Positions 47,971 to 60,469 of a stretch of DNA of 64,000 nt are shown piece by piece. How positions within the stretch are numbered: the stretch's first letter is position 1; the number at the start of each line of letters is the position of its first letter. The translations under genes were made by a program, and so were the position numbers. The DNA is from Ophiocordyceps camponoti-saundersi (nom. inval.) (lineage: Eukaryota; Ascomycota; Sordariomycetes; Hypocreales; Ophiocordycipitaceae): positions 105,890 to 169,889 of the forward strand of contig PDHQ01000058.1 of NCBI GenBank assembly GCA_003339415.1, written 5' to 3'. The notes under the pieces are model-generated. The model was not told the origin of the DNA. It worked only from the letters and a program-made list of their open reading frames with translations, and ran no database searches.

Positions 47971-48161
47971 TAATTTTAAAAAGACTTACTTTTTCGCCTT
48001 ACTAACTTAAACTTAAGTATTTTCTCTTTCGGTTATTTCTCTCTTCTTTTTTCTTTCTTATATACCCTTTTTTTCTTATATCTACTATATTTATTTTAAC
48101 TTATCTTACTATTAAGGTTTCCTCTTACTATAATATACTTAGATAGCTTTAACTTATAGTT

Positions 48162-49853
48162 ATATACTTAGCAGATATAATTTCCTAAACGCCTATTAAC
48201 GTACTATTATAAGCGACTAATACTATACTAGATCTTATAAATTAAGAGCTTTTTAATATACTAATATAGGACGATATAGAAATAGGCGATAACCTTACTT
48301 CCGATAGAAATCTCGTACCCGTAGCTATCCCCCCTTATATAAACCTTAGCAGCCTTATCCCCTTTATTATAAGCCTTAAAGAGGGCGATATTATAATATA
48401 TAAGAGGCTTTAAAACTTATACTAGCTACTTAAGAGCTTAAGATAGGTCGCTAATAAGGCGATAAATAGAAAGATAGTTTATAAACGCCTTAGGGCATAG
48501 CCTAACCTATAGATAATACTTAACTACCTAAATATACTTAATACTAAGGACCCCGTCTAGTTAAAAATTAAACTTATAATTATTACTTTCTTTATTAAAG
48601 CTAAGGTAGCTTTTAGGTAAGCTAAATATTACCTAGTTAAAAAGCACTTATTAGAATAGATACGACTTTCGTATTCGGCTTTTATAAAGCTATTACTAGC
48701 TACTATCGTAGTAATAGGTAATACCCTATATAATTAAGCTATAATAAGATAGTAGATCGTATAGCTTATAATAAGATTTATATAATAGCCCTAAAAGCTT
48801 ACCTAGCTTAAGGTAAAGATAAAGGAAATATAGGGGATTAAGGATATTATAATAACCTAATACCTTCTAACGTTCCCTCTTATACTTATATACCTAGTTT
48901 AAATATTTAATATTATTATTAACTTCCTTAATATAAATATTATTAACTCGCTAACTAACTTCCCTAAACTAGCGTCTAAGCTAGGATACCTTAAATAATT
49001 AGAAATCACGGCTAAGAATATATCTCTAAGGGACCTTAAATATTTTTATTAGTTTATCCTAAGGGTAATATATTAACGAACCTATTACTAAATTAATAAA
49101 TAAAATAAGTTTATATCTTAATCCTTACGTACTATAAAGGAAAGATTAGTAGTAGTCTAGCCCCTTAAGGGGAAGCTTTCTAGGAAAAAGCCTAAGAAAT
49201 ACTTAGCACTAGAATAGCCGATAATAGCTTAAAAACGACTACCGTTACTAGGCCCTATTACCTAGGTACTAGCCCTAAGCCTTACTTTAGAGGAAATATA
49301 TACTATAACTTAAATATTATACTTTAAAATCGTAGCTCGGAATAAACTTAATCCGTAACCTATAATATAGATAACTCCTTAAGCTACTCCTTAGCTTACG
49401 ATTTCTAACTTAGCGAACCTTACTATTACTAAGCCCCCTATTATAGTAGGAAATTAGGCAAAGAAAAGATATAGGAGACGGGCACTTATACTAAAGAGTG
49501 TTAATTTAGGTAACTATCTTATCGAGTCCTTACTTAAGAGTCTATCTAGCTAAGTATAATTAAACTTAAGGCGGACTACGACCTACGTTTATAAATTATT
49601 AGCTTACGCTTAAGAGATACTTAATATAATTAATAACTTAAGCTTTTCGGTATAAGCCCCTAATAAACTAAAGACTATAGAAAATAAGATAAATACGCTA
49701 ATTACGTTAACTAAAGATAATTTAAACTACTTAACGCTCTTAGAGGTAAATATAGCGGTAATAGGTAGTAAAGTAAATACTAAGTATAGCAAAATTAAGG
49801 TAGGCCTTAATAAAGTATAGTTAAGGGTAAAGGGATTATTGTCTAAGGCTTAA
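48162..49853 (+). pseudogene. Unassigned 3' reading frame of copy 1
   Basis: Between integrase and the 3' LTR one sense frame reads through about 563 codons with stops only of the TAA and TAG kind, as RIP produces from CAA, CAG and TGG; no TGA was seen. The other features of a real coding sequence are retained, including mixed hydrophobic/charged segments and a C-terminal helix-like stretch rich in Leu, Ile, Asn and Lys. It lies in a different phase from pol and starts about 190 bases after it. No reverse-transcriptase, integrase, chromodomain or envelope motif is recognisable. It is matched by a more degraded counterpart in copy 2. Confidence 0.65.
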
Positions 49854-49963
49854 TCTATATATATTCTTTCCTTTTTTTCTTCTCTTTATTATTTTCTTTT
49901 TCTTTCCTTAGTTCTAGAAAGGGATAAATACCTTAAACTATCTCTATATAGTAGTAAATATAA

Positions 49964-50165
49964 TAGTAGGTACGGGTTACTTAACCTAACTTAGTTATAT
50001 AAGTATAACTCTTATATTTTAGATATAAATAGATAGCTTAGGCTTTTCTAATATATATATAATTAACTTTACTTTTTGCTGCCTATATATAGGTCTCCCT
50101 TTATCGTGCTTTTTATAGCTATATAAGGCTATCTCTAATAGTTAGGTAACTCAGCTGTTTATTTA
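49964..50165 (+). repeat. 3' LTR of copy 1
   Basis: 202 bases, collinear with the LTR at 41033; differences seen are mainly C-to-T and G-to-A, for example GGTACGGGTTAC here against GGCACGGGTCAC in the 5' LTR. Confidence 0.9.
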
Positions 50166-50248
50166 TATAATAGGGAGAGAGGTATATATATACACTCTTC
50201 CCCCGCATTGCGATTAGTAATATATCTATCCGTGAAGTATATAGATTA
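50166..50248. other. 83-base spacer between the inverted elements
   Basis: Not part of either LTR by comparison of the four LTRs. It contains CATTGC and CCGTGAAG, so it is less mutated than its surroundings and probably represents the original host sequence into which both elements inserted. Confidence 0.6.
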
Positions 50249-50451
50249 TAGATAAATAGCCGTGTTACCTAACTATTAGAGATAGCCTTATATAGCTATA
50301 AAATAGCACGATAAAAAGGAAACCTATATATAGGTAGCAAAGTAAGGTTAATTATATCTATTCTAAGAAAGCTTTAAGCTATCTATCTATACCTAAGATA
50401 TAAGTATTATATTTATCTAACTAAGTTAAGTTATATAACCTATACTTATTA
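50249..50451 (-). repeat. 3' LTR of copy 2
   Basis: Inner LTR of the inverted element, 203 bases; nearly free of CA/TG. It shares with the outer LTR at 59189 a central segment that differs from copy 1 by transversions, marking a separate LTR subfamily. Confidence 0.88.
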
Positions 50452-50561
50452 TTATATTTACTACTATATAAAGATAGTTTAAAGTATTTATCCCCTTCTA
50501 AGACTAAAAAAAGAAAAAGAAGATAATAAAAAGAAAAAGAAAAAAAAAGAATATATATAAA

Positions 50562-52260
50562 TTAAGCTTTAGATAATAATCCTTTTACCTTAAACTAAAC
50601 CTTATTAAGTTTTACTTTAATTTTCCTATACTTAATATTTATTTTACTATTTACTATTATTATATTTATTTTAAGAAATATTAAGTAATTTAAATTATTT
50701 TTAATTAAAATAATTAGTAAATTTATTTTTTCTTCTATAGCTTTTAGTTTATTAAAAGCTTATATAGAAAAACTTAAGTTATTAATTATATTAAGTATTT
50801 CTTAAGCGTAAGCTAATAATTTATAAATATAAGTTATAGTTCGCTTTAGATTTAATTATACTTAGCTAAATAAACTTTTAAGTAAGGATTTAATAAAATA
50901 ATCGCTTAAATTAATACTTTTTAGTATAAGTACCTATCTTTTATATCTTTTTTTTACTTAATTTCTTACTATAATAAGAAGCTTAGTAATAATAAGGTTT
51001 ACTAAGTTAGAAATTATAAGCTAAGAAATAGCTTAAAAAATTATTTATATTATAAGTTATAAATTAAGTTTATTCTAAGCTATAATTTTAAAATATAATA
51101 TTTAAATTATAATATATATTTCCTTTAAAATAAAACCTAGGGCTAATATTTAAGTAATAAGGCCTAATAATAGTAATTATTTTTAAGCTATTATTAGCTA
51201 TTTTAGCGCTAAGTATTTCTTAGGCCTTTTCTTAGAAAGCTTCCTCTTAAGGGGCTAAATTATTATTAGTTTTTCTTTTATAATATATAAAAATTAAGAT
51301 ATAAACTTATTTTATTCGTTAATCTAATAATAAGTTTATTAATATATTACTTTTAAGATAAACTAATAAAGATACTTAAAATTTTTTAAAAATATATTCT
51401 TAGCTATAATTTTTAATTACTTAAGGTATCTTAGCTTAAATATTAATTTAAGGAAATTAATTAATAAGTTAATAATATTTATATTAAGGAAATTAGTAAT
51501 AATATTAAATATTTAAACTAAGTATATAAGTATAAAAGGGAATATTAGAAAATATTAAGTTATTATAATATCTTTAATCTTTTATATTTCTTTTATTTTT
51601 ATTTTAAGCTAAGTAAGCTTTTAAAACTATTATATAAATTTTATTATAAGCTATATAATTTATTATCTTATTATAGCTTAATTATATAAAGTATTACTTA
51701 TTATTATAATAATAGCTAATAATAATTTTATAAAAGCTAAATATAAAAATTATATTTATTTTTATAAGTAATTTTTAATTAGGTAATATTTAGCTTACTT
51801 AAAAGCTACCTTAGCTTTAACGAAAAAGGTAATAATTATAAGTCTAACTTTTAATTAAATAAAATCCTTAATATTAAGTATATTTAAGTAATTAAGTATT
51901 ATTTATAAGTTAGGCTATACTTTAAGGTATTTATAAATTATCTTTCTATTTATCGCCTTATTAGTAACTTATTTTAAGCTTTTAAGTAGCTAGTATAAGT
52001 CTTAAAGCCTCTTATATATTATAATATTACCTTTTTTAAAGCTTATAAATTATAATAAAGGGGATAAAGCTACTAAGGTTTATATAAAAAAGGATAGCTA
52101 TAAGTATAAGATTTCTATTAAAAATAAAATTATCGCTTATTTCTATATTATCCTATATTAGTATATTAAAAAGCTTTTAATTTATAAGATTTAGTATAAT
52201 ATCGGTTACTTATAATAATATATTAATAAATATTTAGAAAATTATATTTACTAAGTATAT
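50562..52260 (-). pseudogene. Copy 2 counterpart of the 3' reading frame
   Basis: Reverse complement aligns with 48162-49853 of copy 1 at both ends: the start segment (ATATACTTAG) near 52260 and the terminal TTATCTAAAGCTTAA at 50562-50576. It has heavier C-to-T and G-to-A change and small indels, and nothing translatable. Confidence 0.6.
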
Positions 52261-55200
52261 AATTATAAGTTAAAGCTACCTAAGTATATTATAATAAGAG
52301 GAAACTTTAATAGTAAAATAAGTTAAAATAAATATAGTAGATATAAGAGAAAAAAAGTATATAAAAAAGAAAAGAGAAAAGAAAAATAACTAAAAAAGAA
52401 AATACTTAAGTTTAAGTTAATAAAGCGAAAAAGTAAGTCCTTTTAAAATTATTATAAGCTAGCTAATATAGCTAATATTTACTAATTATCGCTTCTTAGG
52501 TATTTAAGCTATATAAGAAAATATTTTAATAAGTTTTAGTAAAAAGTTAAGTTTATTATACTTTTAATTATAATATTATTTATATATTAAATTATTTATA
52601 AAACTTTTCCTACTTATTAGTTTAGCTTAAATAAGCTAACTTAAGTTAGCTATAGCTTAGTAAGTTTACTTTCCTTAACTATATATATAAGATTACCTAG
52701 CTTAAATTTAGCTATCCTAACTATTTCCTAGTAATATTTATAGCTTTTAGCTTTTAATTTAAACTTAGCCTTAACTAAGCTTTTTTAGTTAGAGGCTTTA
52801 GTAATATAATATAAAATTAGATTAGTATATTAACCTCTTATAAGCTATTTTACTTTCTTATTAGCTTTAAAAATTTTAAAAATTTCTAAAGATAAGGTAA
52901 GGGGTAATAACTTATCTTACTATATACTATATAAAATCTTAGATAGCGAGAAGCTAAGTATTCGAACTATCTTATAATTTAGCTATCTTATAATTTTTAA
53001 TAAGTAGTTTAACTAAGATAATTCCTTAAGCTTAGCTTAATTTAAAACTTATAAAAAGATTTAATTTATAACTTTAATAAGGCTAATATTTTAATAAAAC
53101 TTAGATAAGGCTAAGATATAGGTAACGCGTTAAGCTTTTAAGAAAGCGGCTATTTCTCTAAATAAGAAAATAAATCTAAGGTTTAAATATATAGCTATAA
53201 GCATAAGGGCTACGAAGTTTATTTAGCTTTATAATTAAACTAAGGTTTTTAATACGCTTACTATCTAATATATTATTAACTAAGTAAACTTTAAGAAATA
53301 GTTAATAATAACTAATATAAACTTAGCGCTATTATTAATAATAAGGAATAGCTTAATATAATCTATATTAATAATTTAAAATAGGGCGCTAATAATAATA
53401 AATTAATCTAATAACTTAAGTATATAAGGTATAAAGAATAAATACTTAATATAGCTTTTTACGTAAGCTATAATATCTTAAGCTATATTTAGCTAGAAAA
53501 TATAAGTAAAAAGTTATTTATATATTAGCTTTAAGCTAAAATATCTTATTTTATTATAAGCTTATTTTAATATTTTAGGCACCTTATCTAGTAAAAAGTA
53601 ACGCTATTAATTTTTAAATAAATAGTAATATAAAAAAATATACCGCTTAAGGTATTATTAAAAGAATAAGGCTTATCGTTTTACTTATACTAATCTAATC
53701 CGGTCCCGAGGATTAGTTAATTTTCCCTTAGTTAGCTATCTAACTAGCTCCCTATATTAAGTATTTTAAGTAAATTTAGCTAAAAATATAAAAATATTAA
53801 GCTATCTTAAAGTAACTATTATTAGTATAAGTTTCTTAAGTAACTTTTATCTTATTTACTATTATAATAATTTAAGGGTATTTTACTATAGTTAAGATAG
53901 CTTAAATAAGGCTTATTTAGATTTATTTACTAGTAATATTTTAATCTTATTACCCCTTAGGTACTTAAGTAATTCCTTAAATTTAATTTTTCTATCCTTT
54001 TATCTTTATAAGCCCTTACTTAAGTTAAAATAACCGAAATCTATAATATTTAAAATATTATAATTATTAGATAGGAATAAAGTTTATAATAAGCTATTTA
54101 TTATAGTATTTCTATCTCTAAAAATATATTTAAGGATAATATTAAGCTACTTTAGCTTTATTACTTACTTAGTATAGATACTTTTATATTTTTTTACTTT
54201 TAGAAACTAAGTTAAAAGTAAGTAATTAGTAAAGATTACTAATAGCTAAATAGTATAAAAAAAATACTTATATTATTAGCAAAACTCGATAATAATATAA
54301 AGTTCTTTTTTATATATTTTATAATTTCGCTAGGTTTTTATAAATAAAAAGAAATTATAAAAAATAAGTATTTTAACTTTATCTCTTTCTTATAATATAA
54401 TATAGCTTACGCTATATTTCGATATATTAATATAAACTTATATTAGCTTATTAAGCTTAGGGCTATATATTACTATTATAGCTTTAGCTATAAATTTTAA
54501 AATCGTAAAAAAAAGAGCTTTATACGGGCCCTAAACGAAAAGTATATTTTTAGTAAGTTTAGTTAAAAGTTTAAAAAGCTCCGTATAATTAGTAATCTAT
54601 CTTCGATATAAGCTTATAGCCCCTAAGAAAGCTTAAACTTATCGCTAGTTTATTAGTATAAGCTAATTTTTAATTTTCTATAGCTATCTAAGCTTTATTA
54701 TAATCTAACCTCCTATATAATATACCTATCTAATAGCGAGGATATTCGTTATTCTTAAGAAAACTTTCTTAAAACTTAATTAGAAGAAAGCTTATAATAA
54801 TTATAATAAAAAATAGTCCTTAATAAATTACTACTACTCCTTAAAGCTTATATACTTAGTAAAGATATTATTAATATAATTATTTAAGGGTATAATATAA
54901 TTACTTTTTAAAAATATTACTAATAGCGATAACTTAAGTAGAAATTTAGGTATAGCTTTAAAAGCTAATTTTATTATTTTAGTAAAGCTATAAGCTACTA
55001 ACTAAGTTCTTTATAGAAATTTTATTAGTTATAATTAAGAAAAACTTAGGATTTAAAATATTAGAATATAATAAAGCTTAAAAGCTATAAGTATAGCTTA
55101 GTAGCTATATTTTAAATTAAATATATTAAATAAACCGATTTTAGGGTTTAAAAGTTAGTTATAAAATTCTAATAATAAGGGAATTATAATATTTAGTAAG

Positions 55201-58200
55201 TTTTTATTTATATTATAATAATTTATTATTAGCTTTTACTTAGCTTAAAAATTAGATTTATTTTTAATAATTATAATAAGTTTAGCTAACTATTAGCTTA
55301 GTTTACTATTAGCTATTATTATATATTTATAAATCTTAAAGTTAATATTCTTACTAATAATTTTCTTTATTTAATATTTTTATAAAATATTCTATTTTCT
55401 TTTTTAATTATAATATTATAATTTTATCCTAAATATAATCCTTAAGTAATATAAGAAAAAGTTTATTAGTAATATATCCCTTATATCTTAATTTTTAAAG
55501 TTATAATATATATAAAATATACGTATAATCTCCTCCCTTAAGTATCCTAAAATTAGGGGTCTAAGCGTAATACTATATAAATCGAATTATTTTATAACTA
55601 AGTTTTTATTAATAGTTTAGTTAATATCTCGCTATTAAACTTTTCTTTATATTAAGAATAAAAATATTAAGGGTTTTATTACTTAAGGACCTAGCTAATA
55701 TTATCTATCTAGCTTCTAATATCGCTTAATATTAAAAATAACTTTTAAGCTAGCTATTACTCCTTTAATTATAAAAAGCTTAAGTAATAGCTATTTAGAG
55801 TAAAATAAAGCTAATATAAAATAATTTTAAAACTTAGCTTTAATACTTATATTATCTCTCCTTATTAGTTAAGGTACGTAATAAATTAAAAAAGTAATTA
55901 AATTAAAGTAAAAATATTTAAAAAATAATATAAAGATATAAGCTTTTTATAAATATAATTTAATAATATACTTAAGTTATTATTAATACTCTAATTTAAA
56001 GATTCTATATTAAATATATAGTTAGTATTAAAGCTATTTATATCTAAGTTTATATCCTCTCCTAAAAATAAGGAAAAATTTAAAAGTATTTTAATAAACT
56101 TTTTTAGTAAAAGTAGCGTATTAGGGGTAAATATAATCTTCTATTAGTTAGTAAAAGCTATAACTAAGCTTTTTAATATAACTAATTTATCCCTCTTAAA
56201 AGTTTTATTAATTTTAATAATACCCTTTTATATATTAATAATAGCTTCGATATTAAATAATTATAAGAGTTTTAAGATAATAGGGATATTATCTAAAGCT
56301 ATAAACTTATTTTTAAGCTTAATAATAGCCTAAATTTCCTTATTAATATTTTATATAAGAACTTAAAAGATAGTAAAATCTTAAATTAGCTATTTTCCTA
56401 TATTAATAGTTATTATAAATAACTTTTAGAACCTTATATTACTTAAAAGCTTAGTTTTAATATTATATTTATAAATAAAGTTAAGGTTAAGAAAATTTAC
56501 TTAAAATCCTTAATTAGCTAAAATAATAATAAGGGATAGCTTAAAAAATATACGCTTATTTAATTTATTAAATATAATAATATATAAAACTCTAAATTAC
56601 TTAATAAAGTTTTTTTACTATAATCTAATATTTATTATAAATTAGTTAAATTTAATAATATTACTATTTATTATTATTATTTTAGCTTTAAGTTTAGCCT
56701 TAGCTTTACTTTTTCCTTTCTTTATCTTAGTTAAAGCTTATCGCTTATATAATAATAAGTATCGGAATTATTTAATACCCTCTAAACTTACTTATTAGAA
56801 ATTAACTAAATTAATTAATATAATAAAGTATTTTACTAGCTTAACTTAATTAATATTACTTATATTATCTTTAGCTTATATTTTTACTAATCTTTTTAAA
56901 ACTTATTAAGATATATATAGCTTATTAAAAAATCCTATATTTAAGTCTTTTATAATTTTAGCTAATTTCTTATAATAAAGTATAGCCTTAAGATCTAAAG
57001 CTAATTTAAAAATCTTTTCGATAATATCTAAGTATAAAGATTAGCGCTTAATAAGATAACGGTTATCTAAGCTTATTATTATAATAATTACTATAAGTAT
57101 TTTTTAAATAATTTTATTAAATTTAACCTTATTATTTTTTACTAATATAATTTAATTTAACTTATTTACTAAATTTTCTTTTAAATTTAACTTATTTATT
57201 ATAATAATAAGGGTTACTTAAGTAATAAAAGTAATATTTTACTAATTTAAGCTTAATTTTAATAAGATTATATTTAAGTAAATTTAGCTAAATAAATTAC
57301 TTATTAACTTACTTAATATATTATATAGCTACTAAATTAGTTCTTAAGTTAAGAATTATTTTAAGTAATTATTAAACTTAATACTAACTTAATATATTAA
57401 AATTTATTATATTAGCGCTAGTAAAAAGATAGCCGGACCCCTAATACTTAAAATATTAGTAAACTTACTAAAGATAAGCCCCTTAAGGATATTTTTCTCC
57501 TAAGCTTATAAATTTTTATAAAATAGAATAAAATAATTTAATACCTTATAGCCCGCTTTCTTATATTAAATATATATAAGTTAATCCTAAAAAAAGAAAA
57601 AGGTATTATTAATATAAATATTTAATAAATTCTTAATATTATAACTTATTATAGTAAAACTTACTTACTTAAATATTTAATATCTTATTATCTTAAAAAG
57701 CTTAAAATTACTTTATTTTTAACCTTAACCTTAATTAACTTTATTAAGTTTATTCTAATAATTAAGTTTTATTATAATAAGCGTTATAAATAATATTATT
57801 TTATAAGTATTTTATTAAGAAATATATTTAATAAAAAATATTTTAATAAAATTAAAAGCTATAAATATTATTTATTATTTTTACGCTTAACCTTAAAAAT
57901 CCTATCTTAAGGTAAAGCTTAAGCGTTATTTTATTAGTATATTAAGTAAATACTTAAACTTCTCCTAGAAAAAATCCCTTATTATAGCTATAATAGCTAT
58001 TTATTTTTAAACTTAATAGTTAGCTTATTCGGCTACTTAAATTTTTATAAAAGCTTAAATAATATTCTAAGCTTTTACTAAGCTAATTAAAGTAGTAGCT
58101 TATTATAATATAATAATATAATATAACTTTTAATTAATAATATTAAAAATAAACTTATAAATTATTATACTTAAAAATATATTTTTAAAAGCTAATAATA

Positions 58201-59188
58201 AAAAGCTATTATAAATAAAATCCTTAATATTAATTAATTAAAATATTTAGTAAGTTTTATAATAATAAGCTTAAAAAAACTTACTTAAGCTTTAGCTAAA
58301 TTATATTAATATTTATAGCTATTATAAAATATAACTAAAAATAAACTTTTTTTTTAAAATTATTTATAATAAATAAAAATTATTAAATATAGCTTTACTT
58401 ATTTTAATATATTTATAAATATTATAAAATATAATATTACTATTTATAAAATTTATAGCTTTACTTATTAAGTTAATATTTATAATTTTAATTTTTTTAT
58501 TATAATATTTAATAGCTTTATTAAGCTTAGTAAATACTAAATTAATAATTTTTAGCTATTAGTAAATATTATTATTATTTTTAAATTTATTTATATCTTT
58601 ATTAATAAAAATTTTAATAACTTAGCTATAGCTATTTAAAAATAAAAGCTTATTTATATCTAAGCTCTAATCTAAATTTAAAATATCCTTAGCTATTTAA
58701 AAATAAATATTAAAAAATAAAAACTATTATTTAAGTTAAAAAGCTATAATAAATTTAAATAATATAGGGAATAAATTAGGATTTATAAAAATTAATATAA
58801 AGCTTAAATAAAAAGAAAATACTAAATATAATAATTTTAATATATAATTTTAATATTTTTAATATATATATTAAGAAAAGAGAAAAGAAAAAAGGGGAGA
58901 AAAGAAAAAAAAAGATAAATTAAGTATTTAGTTTAAATAAAAGCTATTTATATCTATAAGCTAAAAAGTAAAAAGCTAAAACTATTAAGCTTTTATAAGT
59001 TAGGAAAAGAAAAACTAAATAAGGAAAATTAAGTCTTAGTTAGAAAAAAAGTTTAGGAGGAAAAAAAAGTAAAAATAAAGCTTTTAGTAATATTAGTTAA
59101 AAAGGCTAAGTTAGTTAATTATATAAATCTAATTTATAGAAAGTAAAGCGGTTAGCGCTAAAGGCTATAAGCCCCCTATCTTAGTTAT

Positions 59189-59391
59189 TAGATAAATAAC
59201 CGTATTACTTAACTATTAGAGATAGCCTTATATAGCTATAAAATAGTATAATAAAAAGGAAACCTATATATAAGTAGTAAAGTAAGGTTAATTATATCTA
59301 TTCTAAGAAGGCTCTAAGCTATCTATCTATACCTAAGATATAAGTATTATATCTATCTAACTAAGTTAGGTTATATGACCTGTGCCTGCTA
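59189..59391 (-). repeat. 5' LTR of copy 2
   Basis: Outer LTR, 203 bases. Its last 20 bases on the plus strand (TGACCTGTGCCTGCTA) keep TG and CA-type dinucleotides, unlike the rest. It is followed directly by normal-composition host DNA. Confidence 0.9.
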
Positions 59392-59707
59392 TTAATTATA
59401 TAGGTGCCTTTTGCAGGTAGTGGGAAAAGAGCTCACCGTGCGAGAGAGATGCCACTTAACAGTTCTACAGCACGGCTTTACATACCCGCAGCTGTGATAG
59501 TCACAGTGCGCATATCTTCGAGACAAACAACAAGGCAGAAAAAAAAATGTAGAACCAACCTCTCTGTTTTAGACAACAACAGCCAAAAAAAAAAAACCGA
59601 GAGCTCATCATCATGGCACTCAGTTTCACCCAAATGCCAACAACAGCCTCATCCTCATCCTCCTTCTCACCATCATCGCCATCATCACCTTCACCTCCCC
59701 CGTCAAG
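59392..59707. other. Host DNA between LTR and coiled-coil gene
   Basis: Normal composition resumes within about 15 bases of the LTR. It holds A-rich runs at 59543 and 59585 and the probable promoter of the next gene. An open frame from 59404 overlaps that gene in another phase and is not supported. Confidence 0.5.
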
Positions 59708-60469
59708 ATGCGTCGACAAAACAGCAAAAGCGAAGAAGACGACGACGACGATACCCTCCTAGACGGAAGAAGAAGCCGCCAAGAAACCGAAGAAGACGAC
59801 CAAGACAAATGCTCTCCTCCTTCTTCTTCCCCACTTATCCTCTTCCGCACTCGCTTCTCCGATCTTTCGGCTTCCCTTCGGAGACGTACATCCTGTTCCG
59901 ACGCCGAGGACGAAGACGACGATGACGAAGACGGCAACGGTCTGAAAAAGAAAGAGGTGACGACGGCAAAGCAACAGCGGATCAACACCAAAATCATCGT
60001 CGAAATAGCAAAGCTGAACAACGAGTTGTTAGCCGTCGTCACCAATCTTCGAGCCCGACAGGAAGAATCCGACGTAAGCTATACCACGAATTCATCAACC
60101 GTCCTTCTCACACCCGTCAAGAGAGTTAAACTAATCCTCCGTCAACAGCACATCCACCAACTCCTAATCGAACGAGCCGAACGAGCCGCCCAACGCATCA
60201 TCTTTCTTCAATCCCGAATCGCATCTCTGTACGCTCATTCCCCCGCGACCATCCCCAACATCTCACTTCAAGCTAACACCTTCCAAACCAGTGAGCAAGA
60301 ACTACGTGAAAACGACGACGAGCTTCAACATCTACGTATCTGTCTCAAAGCCATAGAGATCCAGTTACCACCTCATCCAGACAAGGAGTTACAACGCTGC
60401 GTCGCCGCCGTAAAGCACGATTACCAAACGCTACGGCGGAAGAGGGCCTCCCGTCCCGTCGTCGATTAG
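59708..60469 (+). CDS. Small acidic coiled-coil protein, function unknown
   Basis: Predicted 228 residues from exons 59708-60073 and 60149-60469. The 75-base intron (GTAAGC donor, ACTAATC branch site, CAACAG acceptor) is in frame, so an unspliced 253-residue form would also be open. The N-terminal 75 residues are acidic and Ser-rich (EEDDDDD, DEDDDDED) with basic patches (LRRRTS). From about residue 85 heptad-like segments follow: NTKIIVEIAKLNNELLAVVTNLRARQEE and, after the intron, HQLLIERAERAAQRIIFLQSRI, suggesting a coiled coil. The C-terminus is basic. No family recognised. It begins about 320 bases from the RIP block. Confidence 0.6.
   Translation: MRRQNSKSEEDDDDDTLLDGRRSRQETEEDDQDKCSPPSSSPLILFRTRFSDLSASLRRRTSCSDAEDEDDDDEDGNGLKKKEVTTAKQQRINTKIIVEIAKLNNELLAVVTNLRARQEESDVSYTTNSSTVLLTPVKRVKLILRQQHIHQLLIERAERAAQRIIFLQSRIASLYAHSPATIPNISLQANTFQTSEQELRENDDELQHLRICLKAIEIQLPPHPDKELQRCVAAVKHDYQTLRRKRASRPVVD

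Larger units (their letters stand above)
41033..50165 (+). mobile_element. Ty3/gypsy LTR retrotransposon, copy 1 (RIP-degraded)
   Basis: Full-length element of 9133 bases bounded by two direct 202-base LTRs (41033-41234 and 49964-50165). Domain order is gag-like, protease-like, reverse transcriptase, RNase H, integrase, which defines Ty3/gypsy. The YIDDI reverse-transcriptase motif is at 45544-45558, RNase H IFTDY at 46186-46200 and the integrase catalytic segment around VISIDYI at 47047-47067. All three are in one frame, which carries many TAA and TAG stops. CA and TG dinucleotides are almost absent while TA is abundant, the signature of RIP. Flanking 5-mers TATGA (left) and TATAA (right) may be a target-site duplication with one C-to-T/G-to-A type change. 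The element cannot encode active proteins. Confidence 0.93.
50249..59391 (-). mobile_element. Ty3/gypsy LTR retrotransposon, copy 2, inverted (deeply RIP-degraded)
   Basis: Second full-length element, 9143 bases, on the minus strand, bounded by 203-base LTRs (59189-59391 is its 5' LTR, 50249-50451 its 3' LTR). It aligns along its length with copy 1 in reverse complement: the YIDDI site maps to about 54865-54879, where both CG dinucleotides have become TA. Base composition is visibly lower in G+C than copy 1. In the 60-base line starting at 54841 I count 8 G/C against 16 in the line of copy 1 starting at 45541. No coding capacity remains. A target-site duplication could not be recognised. Confidence 0.92.

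Noticed and set aside
41033..59391. AT-rich block as a centromere or mitochondrial insertion
   Set aside because: The four LTRs, gypsy domain order and CA/TG depletion fully explain it as RIP-mutated retrotransposons.
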